5,168 nucleotides of DNA from Mucilaginibacter sp. (GTDB lineage Bacteria > Bacteroidota > Bacteroidia > Sphingobacteriales > Sphingobacteriaceae). Shown here in pieces: positions 1 through 5,168 of the stretch. The stretch covers positions 1-5,168 of the forward strand of contig JAFAKI010000230.1 of assembly GCA_019235595.1 (NCBI GenBank), given 5' to 3'. Under the pieces are notes generated by a model. The model searched no databases. It was not told where the DNA came from and worked only from the letters and a program-made list of their open reading frames with translations. The translations under genes were made by a program, and so were the position numbers. The stretch's first letter is position 1. Each line of letters opens with the position of its first letter.

Positions 1-255
1 CACCTCAACGGCTTTCAATATTTCTTCCTCAGTATGCTGATTTTCTTCAAAGCGTATGTTCCAGTCTTGCAGTTGTTTTTTGTATTGATCAGCAATCGAC
101 CCAAAATCAGAAACAAAAACCTCATAGCCCTGCTGTTGGGCAAGGTATGCCGCCCCCGCGCCGCTTTCGCCTGCACCTAGTATTACGAGCCTCTCCCCAG
201 CCCTCTCCAAAGGAGAGGGAGTTTTATTGAGTTCTATGTTTTTATTTTCTTCCAT
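1..255 (-). CDS. murD: MurD, UDP-N-acetylmuramoyl-L-alanine--D-glutamate ligase, N-terminal 85 residues (3' end outside window)
   Basis: MurD is the cytoplasmic ATP-dependent ligase that adds D-glutamate to UDP-MurNAc-L-Ala. Only the N-terminal domain, which binds the UDP moiety, is present. Reading from ATG at 255-253, a short leader is followed at residues 23-35 by a Rossmann-type strand and turn (LVILGAGESGAGA), then YEVFVSD near residues 44-50, as expected for the start of MurD. The frame is open to the window edge. The identification rests on this motif and on the position just after mraY, where murD is usual in the phylum. Residues 12-22 (TPSPLERAGER) are encoded by a palindromic repeat and look like an insertion ahead of the first strand. 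No clear Shine-Dalgarno sequence precedes the ATG. Another ATG at 265 is out of frame and stops after seven codons. A start inside the repeat (TTG, codon 16) is possible but unlikely. Confidence 0.9.
   Translation of the reverse strand, partial: MEENKNIELNKTPSPLERAGERLVILGAGESGAGAAYLAQQQGYEVFVSDFGSIADQYKKQLQDWNIRFEENQHTEEEILKAVEV
190..221. repeat. Palindromic repeat inside the murD N-terminal coding region
   Basis: Positions 201-208 (CCCTCTCC) and 212-219 (GGAGAGGG) form a perfect 8-base inverted repeat around AAA. A further partial copy, CCTCTCCCC at 190-198, lies beside it. On the minus strand it is read in frame as murD codons 12-22 (TPSPLERAGER). From memory, this sequence type is a common dispersed element in Sphingobacteriaceae genomes; I cannot verify the copy number here. 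In mRNA it could form an 8-bp hairpin with a UUU loop about 36 bases after the start codon. Confidence 0.75.
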
Positions 256-266
256 TTATTTCCATT

Positions 267-296
267 CCGACTTCGGACTTCCGAAATCCGACTTCC
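267..296. repeat. Imperfect palindromic repeat in the mraY-murD gap
   Basis: This element fills most of the 42 bases between the mraY stop and the murD start. CCGACTTC occurs twice in direct orientation (267-274 and 288-295). Positions 269-277 and 280-288 form an inverted repeat around CT with one C/A mismatch. In the sense transcript (minus strand) that mismatch becomes a G-U wobble, so the RNA can fold into a stem of 8 pairs with a four-base loop. No T-run follows in the transcribed direction, so it is not a standard intrinsic terminator. It looks like a dispersed intergenic repeat; its role, if any, is unknown. Confidence 0.6.
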
Positions 297-297
297 T

Positions 298-1539
298 TTA
301 TCTTAGCTTCAGCGTTATCACCGTCAGGATCGCCAGCATAATACAGATGATCCAGAAACGGGTCACGATCTTCGCCTCATGAAAACCCTTTTTCTGATAA
401 TGGTGATGCAGCGGCGCCATTAAGAATATTCGCCTGCCTTCACCATATCTTTTTTTGGTGAACTTGAACCACGACACCTGCATGATCACCGACAAATTCT
501 CGATCACAAAAATTCCACAGAGCAACGGCAGCATCAGCTCCTTGCGGATCATGATGGCGAACACCGCTATAATGCCACCTATTGCCAAACTTCCTGTATC
601 GCCCATAAACACCTGCGCCGGGTATGAATTATACCACAAGAAGCCCACGCAAGCCCCTACAAACGCCCCTGCAAAAACCACCAGCTCACCCGAGTCAGGG
701 ATGTACATGATATTCAGGTAATCTGCTATCACTGTATTACCCGACACGTAGGCCAGTATAGCCAGCGTCACCCCGATAATGGCCGACGTTCCTGTTGCCA
801 GCCCATCTATACCATCAGTTATGTTTGCCCCATTGGAGATGAACGTGATGATGATGATGACGAAGAACATAAACACCACCAGATCGTATTTCTCGTATCC
901 TTTGCCTAAAAACTTGAGCACTTTACCGTAATCAAACTCGTTATTCTTATAGAAAGGCATGGTTGTTTTGGTAGAGTGAATATCCTGTGTATATACCGGC
1001 TTATTCCCTTTCATATGAAACTCCACCGGGCGATCATACTGGATGGGTGGCTTTACTTCCTGACGGATAATGATATCCGGATTACTGTACATGGTAAAGC
1101 CGATGATCAGTGCTAAACCCACCTGTCCAGTAATCTTAAACCTTCCCGCTAAACCTTCCTTGTTCTTTTTAAATACCTTGATATAGTCATCCAGAAAACC
1201 GATGGCACCGAGCCAAAGCGTGGTACCCATCATCATCAGCACATATACATTCTCGAGCTTAGCAAACAATATCGTCGGTATCAGGATACCCATAATGATG
1301 ATGATACCACCCATAGTAGGCGTACCTGCCTTTTGCATCTGCCCTTCCAGCCCAAGGTTTCTCACGGTTTCCCCTACTTGTTTAAAACGCAGGTAATCGA
1401 TCAGCCTGCGACCGTAAACCGTTGTAATGATCAGCGAGGTAATAACCGCCATAGCCATCCGGAACGTGATGTATTGGAACACCCCCGCACCCGGTACGCT
1501 ATAGTTTTTTTCAAGGAAACTGAATAAATAATACAGCAT
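298..1539 (-). CDS. mraY: MraY, phospho-N-acetylmuramoyl-pentapeptide transferase
   Basis: MraY is the integral membrane enzyme that transfers phospho-MurNAc-pentapeptide from UDP to undecaprenyl phosphate, making lipid I. The 413-residue product has many hydrophobic segments and the family's signatures: KAGTPTMGG (70-78), the Mg-binding DDY (117-119), NGANITDGIDGLATG (236-250), FMGDTGS (311-317, catalytic-site Asp314) and the substrate-loop APLHHH (375-380). It is longer than the roughly 360 residues of E. coli MraY. The extra length lies at about 155-215, a hydrophilic stretch between the membrane segments that follow DDY and precede NGANITDG, predicted to be on the periplasmic side. Long MraY proteins are, as far as I recall, usual in Bacteroidetes. 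The ATG at 1539 follows the left 8-base repeat array by only 9 bases, with no Shine-Dalgarno sequence. The TAA stop is 42 bases before murD. It probably belongs to the ftsI-murE operon. Confidence 0.97.
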   Translation of the reverse strand: MLYYLFSFLEKNYSVPGAGVFQYITFRMAMAVITSLIITTVYGRRLIDYLRFKQVGETVRNLGLEGQMQKAGTPTMGGIIIIMGILIPTILFAKLENVYVLMMMGTTLWLGAIGFLDDYIKVFKKNKEGLAGRFKITGQVGLALIIGFTMYSNPDIIIRQEVKPPIQYDRPVEFHMKGNKPVYTQDIHSTKTTMPFYKNNEFDYGKVLKFLGKGYEKYDLVVFMFFVIIIITFISNGANITDGIDGLATGTSAIIGVTLAILAYVSGNTVIADYLNIMYIPDSGELVVFAGAFVGACVGFLWYNSYPAQVFMGDTGSLAIGGIIAVFAIMIRKELMLPLLCGIFVIENLSVIMQVSWFKFTKKRYGEGRRIFLMAPLHHHYQKKGFHEAKIVTRFWIICIMLAILTVITLKLR

Positions 1540-1548
1540 AGTTTTCAG

Positions 1549-1596
1549 TTATGCGCAGATATGCAGATGTGCGGATGTGCAGATGTGCCTATTTGC
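1549..1596. repeat. Left 8-base repeat array, upstream of mraY
   Basis: Six consecutive 8-base units on the plus strand: TTATGCGC, AGATATGC, AGATGTGC, GGATGTGC, AGATGTGC and CTATTTGC. The consensus is AGATGTGC, the reverse complement of the unit in the right array (GCACATCT). The central four units are the best conserved and the end units are degenerate. The array fills most of the 71-base gap between the four-helix-bundle gene and mraY, and ends 9 bases before the mraY start codon. A unit length of 8 is not a multiple of 3, which fits a non-coding sequence. Confidence 0.9.
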
Positions 1597-2036
1597 GGTT
1601 TGTTCATTATTTAATTTTTTGATGACGAAATTATTTTACCTAATATTTTTATTATCGACTGAACATCATCCAGCATATCCTGCTCAAAAGGATAGCTTTC
1701 GGCATGCTTACATAGACTCAGCCAGTACTCAGTTTCTTCTGCTTCTTTGTAAGCTATTTTGCATTTATGCCTAAAGTCATCCTTACTTTCAGCTCCCTGC
1801 GCTTCCTTAACATTTGCTCCTATTGATGTGCCGCTTTTAAATAATTGATTTGCCATATTGTATTTCTTCTTCGATTCAAGCAATTCAGAAAAAACAATAA
1901 TTTTTAACGAAAAACTAAAGGTTAAATCAACTATCAAATTCGGTTTGCTATTCATAATTGTCATTAATCAATTATTCGCACATCAGCATATCTGCACATC
2001 TGCATATTTACATATCTGCACATCCGCACATCTGCA
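1562..2036 (-). other. Candidate IVS-like unit: S23/IVP-family gene bounded by inverted repeats
   Basis: The two arrays face each other across the four-helix-bundle gene and share an exact 23-base inverted repeat, 1562-1584 against 2014-2036; similarity continues beyond it with mismatches. In the operon mRNA the arms could pair into a long stem enclosing a loop of about 429 bases that holds the whole small gene. Known 23S rRNA intervening sequences in Leptospira and others have this plan: complementary ends, an internal S23-family gene, and removal of the segment by RNase III cleavage of the stem. That this unit behaves likewise in mRNA, or is mobile, is inference. I saw no convincing target-site duplication at its borders. 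Confidence 0.4.
1611..1964 (-). CDS. Four-helix-bundle protein, S23 / 23S rRNA-intervening-sequence protein (IVP) family
   Basis: The 117-residue product carries the full family signature. An amphipathic first helix (about 13-31) is followed by QLFKSGTSIGANVKEAQ (40-56), SKDDF (60-64), KEAEETEYWL (73-82) and a final helix (about 96-113). The family folds as a four-helix bundle that forms a pentamer. It was first found encoded in intervening sequences of 23S rRNA genes, and stand-alone copies are frequent in Bacteroidetes and cyanobacteria. Its biochemical role is not settled. The fold is shared with Avd, the accessory protein of diversity-generating retroelements, but no reverse transcriptase or template repeat is present here. 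There is no signal peptide or membrane segment. The ATG at 1964 was chosen; ATG at 1955 (Met4) is equally possible. GC content is about 32% by hand count (about 115 of 354), against roughly 45-50% in sampled murE stretches, which suggests foreign origin. It splits the usual murE-mraY pair and is flanked on both sides by inverted 8-base repeat arrays. Confidence 0.92.
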   Translation of the reverse strand: MTIMNSKPNLIVDLTFSFSLKIIVFSELLESKKKYNMANQLFKSGTSIGANVKEAQGAESKDDFRHKCKIAYKEAEETEYWLSLCKHAESYPFEQDMLDDVQSIIKILGKIISSSKN

Positions 2037-2101
2037 CATCAATCAACCCATTTGCATATCTGCATATTTGCACATTTGCACATTTGCACATCAACTCATC
2101 T
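1978..2101. repeat. Right 8-base repeat array, between murE and the four-helix-bundle gene
   Basis: About fourteen 8-base units with consensus GCAYATYT on the plus strand, in two blocks. Block 1978-2041 holds eight units, including GCACATCA, GCATATCT, GCACATCC and one degenerate ACATATCT. Block 2054-2101 holds six, including two identical GCACATTT units in a row. A 12-base spacer (2042-2053) shifts the phase by four bases. The array runs through the murE stop codon (TGA, 2093-2091) and its last unit, ACTCATCT, falls in the final murE codons. It ends 13 bases before the start of the four-helix-bundle gene. It is in opposite orientation to the array at 1549-1596. No Bacteroidetes-type promoter (TAnnTTTG) was found on the minus strand in this gap. 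Confidence 0.9.
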
Positions 2102-3551
2102 GTTTAAAAATCTCCGTTAATTCCTCTTTATCGTCAAAGTGATTTCTCACTCCTTTTATCTCCTGGTATTTCTCGTGACCCTTGCCCGCCACTACCACTA
2201 TATCTCCCGGCTGTGCCAGGTTGCAGGCTACTTTGATCGCCTCTCTTCTGTCCACAATGCTCATTGTGTGTCTCTTAAAAGCAGGATCAACACCTTCTTC
2301 CATATCTTTTATGATTTGCGCCGGGTCTTCAGAGCGGGGGTTATCCGAAGTGAATATTACTTTATCGCTCCACTCGCAGGCTACGCGGGCCATAATAGGC
2401 CGTTTGGTTTTATCCCTGTCGCCACCGCAGCCCAGTACAGTAATCACCTTTTCATTTCCCTTGCGTACATCATGTACGGTGCTCAAGATATTCTGAACAG
2501 CATCAGGCGAATGTGCATAATCCACTATGCCGACGACTCCATTTGGTGCGATCACATAATCAAATCTTCCGCGTGCACCGGTCAGTTTACTCAAGCTGGT
2601 CAATACCTTATTTTTGTCCTGCTCCAACAACATCGCCGCAGCATAAACCGCCATCAGGTTATAGGCGTTGAATGTACCTACCAGCTTAAACCACACTTCT
2701 TCGTTATCAATATTGAGCAGCAATCCGCTGAACTGGTTCTCTACTATTTTAGCTTTGTAATCAGCCATGTTTTTCAAGCCGTAGGTCTTTTTATGCGCTG
2801 CGGTATTTTGTAGCATCACCATACCGTTTTTATCGTCGACATTGGTTAATGCGAATGCATTTTTTGGCAAACCGTCGAAGAACGCCTTCTTGGCTTTCAG
2901 ATAGCTATCAAATGTTTTATGGTAATCCAGGTGATCGTGGGTCAGGTTAGAGAATATCCCACCCTGAAACTTCAAATCAGCAATACGGTGTTGCACAATA
3001 GCATGCGAGCTTACTTCCATAAAACAGTAGTCGCAGCCCTTTTCAACCATCTCGTTCAGCAGCATATTCAGATCAACTGGATCAGGTGTGGTATGCGTAG
3101 CTGCCACTACTTCGCCATTGATCTGGTTTTCTACTGTTGAAAGCAATCCGCATTTATAACCCAAATCGCGGCATAGTTTATAAAGGATTGTTGCAATCGT
3201 AGTTTTACCATTTGTCCCGGTTACACCAACCAGTTTCAATTTGTGCGATGGGTTATCATAAAAGTTAGCAGCAACTGTACCTAAGGCAATCGAACTGTCG
3301 GATACCATAAAAAAATCGACCTCGCCGGTAACGCGGGCAGGTAACTCTTCACATATCACTGCCACAGCCCCTTTTTCAATGGCCTGATCGATATAATCAT
3401 GACCATCTACCTGTGTCCCTTTTACTGCTACAAACATGCATCCCGGCACAACCTTGCGCGAATCAAAAACGATTGCGCTGATCTCCATGTCAGCACTACC
3501 ATGAAGTTCGGTGAATGCAAGTCCTTCTAAAATGTCGCTCAAATACCTCAT
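2091..3551 (-). CDS. murE: MurE, UDP-N-acetylmuramoyl-L-alanyl-D-glutamate--2,6-diaminopimelate ligase
   Basis: MurE is the cytoplasmic ligase that adds the third stem-peptide residue to UDP-MurNAc-L-Ala-D-Glu, using ATP. The 486 residues match the usual family length and show the three-domain plan. The N-terminal UDP-binding domain contains FDSRKV (29-34). The central ATPase domain has the P-loop GVTGTNGKTT (109-118), TTPDP (154-158), EVSSHA (179-184), NLTHDHLDYH (202-211) and YLKAKKAF, whose Lys221 is the expected carbamylated lysine. The C-terminal domain has DYAHSPDA (344-351), DNPRSEDP (403-410) and GKGHE (457-461). The DNPR motif with Arg406 indicates meso-diaminopimelate rather than lysine specificity. 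The ATG at 3551 overlaps the ftsI stop in an ATGA arrangement, suggesting translational coupling. The last codons and the TGA stop lie within the 8-base repeat array, so the extreme C-terminus (QMS) may be derived from the repeat. Confidence 0.97.
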   Translation of the reverse strand: MRYLSDILEGLAFTELHGSADMEISAIVFDSRKVVPGCMFVAVKGTQVDGHDYIDQAIEKGAVAVICEELPARVTGEVDFFMVSDSSIALGTVAANFYDNPSHKLKLVGVTGTNGKTTIATILYKLCRDLGYKCGLLSTVENQINGEVVAATHTTPDPVDLNMLLNEMVEKGCDYCFMEVSSHAIVQHRIADLKFQGGIFSNLTHDHLDYHKTFDSYLKAKKAFFDGLPKNAFALTNVDDKNGMVMLQNTAAHKKTYGLKNMADYKAKIVENQFSGLLLNIDNEEVWFKLVGTFNAYNLMAVYAAAMLLEQDKNKVLTSLSKLTGARGRFDYVIAPNGVVGIVDYAHSPDAVQNILSTVHDVRKGNEKVITVLGCGGDRDKTKRPIMARVACEWSDKVIFTSDNPRSEDPAQIIKDMEEGVDPAFKRHTMSIVDRREAIKVACNLAQPGDIVVVAGKGHEKYQEIKGVRNHFDDKEELTEIFKQMS

Positions 3552-5168
3552 TGTAGTTCTATTATTATTTTTGATCCCTTTGGTATAACACTTCCAGCCG
3601 TAACTGATTGTTTTACTACAGTCCCGCTGCCATGCGCCGAAACTTTATAACCCGCATTACCTAACACATATAAAGCATCGCTCAATCCCATGCCTGTCAC
3701 TTCAGGCACCGAGCCTCTTTGATATTTAGTCTCGTCATAAGGAACGCCATTGCTGGTATCCACGGTATTATTTGCGGAAGCATACACCGGTTTGATGTTC
3801 AACTTGCTGTAAACCTCTTGTGTCGCCTTGCGATTGCCTGTCTTAATCTTTGGCATCGGACTATTGCTTACATATTGCAATGGAGTAGCCTGGTTCATTT
3901 GCAGGTCGCTTGAATAAACACGGTCAGCAATCGCCCTGAACACAGGCCCGGCTACCCAGGCAGCCAGGTGAGAGCCAATGGTCGGATCGTGAATCACCAC
4001 GATCATGCAGTATTTTGGCTTATCAGCAGGGAAATAACCACAGAAACTTGCCTGGTGCTTATTCTTATCACCATATCCACCCTTACCGTTTGCTATTTGC
4101 GCAGTACCGGTTTTACCCGCTACGGTATACAATTTATTTTTGATCACCTGTTTACCTGTACCTTCCTGCACCACACCTTCCAGCATGCCCCTTACCCTAC
4201 CCAAGGTCCTATCCGAACATATCTTATCATTGATTACCCTAGCCTGGAAACGTTCAACCGTATTTCCATAACGACGTATCTCGTTAACGAAAATTGGCTG
4301 TATCATAGTACCGTTGTTCGCCACTGCGTTGTAAAAAGTCAGCATCTGCAACGGTGTCAATTTCGACTCATAGCCATAAGCCATTTGAGAAAGCGACTGC
4401 AGTTTATTCCAATCTCGCGATGACGGATTTTTTATCCTTGGCATGCCTTCACCCGGAATTTGCAGACCATTCCGCTCATTCAAATGATAGCTGTACAACT
4501 TATCGGTAAACTCCTGCGGGTTATTATGATAACTCTGCCAGATAATTTTAGCAGCAGCCACGTTTGATGATTCTTCAAAAGCCCTTTTTACACTCAGTAT
4601 CGTTCCCGGATCTTCCGCATCCCTTATCTTTAGTACTACTTTCCCATTGCGGGGGTTATACATTTCGTATTCGCCATGCTGCGCGTCTACCAAAGTATTG
4701 GTGTCGATCTTACGCTGATCGATAGCCGTCATGTAAGATGCCAGTTTGAAGGTAGAACCAGGTTCTGCCGATTCACTAATGGCATAATTCATGCGCTCTT
4801 CATAGTCGCCACTTTTGGTACGGGTATAGTTGGCGATCGCCTTAACCTCTCCGGTCGCCACTTCCATCAACACCACACAACCATGATCTGCGCCGGTTTT
4901 TTCTAATTGTTTTTTCAGTGCCGCCTGCGCTACATCCTGGAAGTTTACGTCGATGGTCGAAATAATATCAGCGCCTTCTTTTGGGTCTACTTCATTGCCA
5001 TCGTTATTTACCGGCATCCAAACATTGCCGGCCATGCGCTGCATCAGGCGTTTACCATTCTCACCGTTGATATAGTCGGCATAAGCACCTTCCAAACCAA
5101 CAGCAACAGGTTTACCGGCTGCATTTTTGGCGTTATCATTTTTATAACCAATGGTACGTGATGCCAGT
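3548..5168 (-). CDS. ftsI: FtsI / PBP3-type septal peptidoglycan transpeptidase with PASTA domain (5' end outside window)
   Basis: This is a class B penicillin-binding protein, the D,D-transpeptidase that cross-links septal peptidoglycan in the periplasm as part of the divisome. The window holds about 539 C-terminal residues. The frame is open to the right edge, and the visible N-terminal part (RTIGY, then VGLEGAYADYINGENG) is normal dimerisation-domain sequence, so the true start with its membrane anchor lies outside. Catalytic motifs are EPGSTFK (SxxK; nucleophile Ser codon at 4756-4754, Lys at 4747-4745), SSN (codons 4570-4562) and KTGT (codons 4114-4103). After a linker, one PASTA domain (about 3715-3551, VPEVTGMGLSDALYVLGNAGY then IPKGSKIIIELQ) ends the protein. 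A single C-terminal PASTA domain is common in Bacteroidetes FtsI. The TGA stop overlaps the murE start by 4 bases, so the two genes are almost certainly co-transcribed. The TTG at 5095 is an internal Leu codon, not a start. Confidence 0.95.
   Translation of the reverse strand, partial: LASRTIGYKNDNAKNAAGKPVAVGLEGAYADYINGENGKRLMQRMAGNVWMPVNNDGNEVDPKEGADIISTIDVNFQDVAQAALKKQLEKTGADHGCVVLMEVATGEVKAIANYTRTKSGDYEERMNYAISESAEPGSTFKLASYMTAIDQRKIDTNTLVDAQHGEYEMYNPRNGKVVLKIRDAEDPGTILSVKRAFEESSNVAAAKIIWQSYHNNPQEFTDKLYSYHLNERNGLQIPGEGMPRIKNPSSRDWNKLQSLSQMAYGYESKLTPLQMLTFYNAVANNGTMIQPIFVNEIRRYGNTVERFQARVINDKICSDRTLGRVRGMLEGVVQEGTGKQVIKNKLYTVAGKTGTAQIANGKGGYGDKNKHQASFCGYFPADKPKYCMIVVIHDPTIGSHLAAWVAGPVFRAIADRVYSSDLQMNQATPLQYVSNSPMPKIKTGNRKATQEVYSKLNIKPVYASANNTVDTSNGVPYDETKYQRGSVPEVTGMGLSDALYVLGNAGYKVSAHGSGTVVKQSVTAGSVIPKGSKIIIELQ

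Noticed and set aside
267..296. Intrinsic terminator between mraY and murD
   Set aside because: The hairpin is not followed by a T-run in the transcribed direction, and murD begins within a dozen bases, as expected inside an operon.
1611..1964. Diversity-generating retroelement, because the S23 family is related to Avd
   Set aside because: No reverse transcriptase, template repeat or variable C-type lectin target is in the window, and the motif pattern is that of the stand-alone IVP family.
1539..2091. Loss of murF from between murE and mraY
   Set aside because: In the Bacteroidetes dcw cluster murF is normally located elsewhere and mraY follows murE, so its absence here is not evidence of a deletion.
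1978..2101. CRISPR array
   Set aside because: Units are 8 bases long and contiguous, with no unique spacers and no cas genes nearby.
1858..2142. Plus-strand open frame of 94 codons running through the right repeat array (HICTSAYLHICTSAHLH-type peptide)
   Set aside because: The periodic peptide is only a by-product of translating the 8-base repeat. The frame overlaps the S23-family gene and murE on the opposite strand and has no family resemblance.
2139..2813. Plus-strand open frame of 224 codons opposite murE
   Set aside because: It is antisense to conserved murE motifs, has no recognisable domain, and murE is unambiguous on the other strand. Other plus-strand frames opposite ftsI, murE and mraY were dismissed for the same reason.
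5093..5095. TTG at 5095 as the start of ftsI
   Set aside because: The reading frame continues upstream to the window edge with typical FtsI sequence (RTIGY, GKPVAVGLEG), so this is an internal leucine codon.

Overview
The window is a piece of the division and cell-wall (dcw) cluster of a member of the Bacteroidetes, most likely family Sphingobacteriaceae (Mucilaginibacter- or Pedobacter-like). The reasons are the gene order ftsI-murE-mraY-murD with no murF between murE and mraY, an FtsI with one C-terminal PASTA domain, a long MraY of 413 residues, gene starts without clear Shine-Dalgarno sequences, and short dispersed repeats of kinds I recall from these genomes. The taxonomic call is an inference. 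All genes lie on the minus strand, so transcription runs from high to low coordinates.

Layout in the direction of transcription: the C-terminal part of the division transpeptidase FtsI (5168 to 3548, 5' end outside the window); murE (3551 to 2091), which overlaps ftsI by 4 bases; a 126-base gap filled by an array of degenerate 8-base repeats (about 2101 to 1978); a small AT-rich gene for a four-helix-bundle protein of the 23S rRNA intervening-sequence (S23/IVP) family (1964 to 1611); a 71-base gap carrying a second array of the same 8-base repeat in the opposite orientation (1596 to 1549); mraY (1539 to 298); a 42-base gap occupied by a second repeat type; and the first 85 codons of murD (255 to 1), whose N-terminus contains a third, palindromic repeat read in frame.

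The four wall genes act in connected steps. MurD adds D-Glu and MurE adds the third residue (meso-diaminopimelate by its DNPR motif) to the UDP-MurNAc peptide in the cytoplasm. MraY then transfers the completed phospho-MurNAc-pentapeptide to undecaprenyl phosphate to make lipid I. FtsI cross-links the finished peptidoglycan at the septum.

The part that ordinary dcw content does not explain is the murE-mraY junction. An S23/IVP-type gene sits between two inverted arrays that share an exact 23-base inverted repeat (1562-1584 and 2014-2036). This looks like the layout of rRNA intervening sequences, where terminal repeats pair into a stem around an S23 gene, but here it lies inside a predicted peptidoglycan operon. 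With the repeats at mraY-murD and inside murD, three repeat families fall within about 1.9 kb of this cluster.
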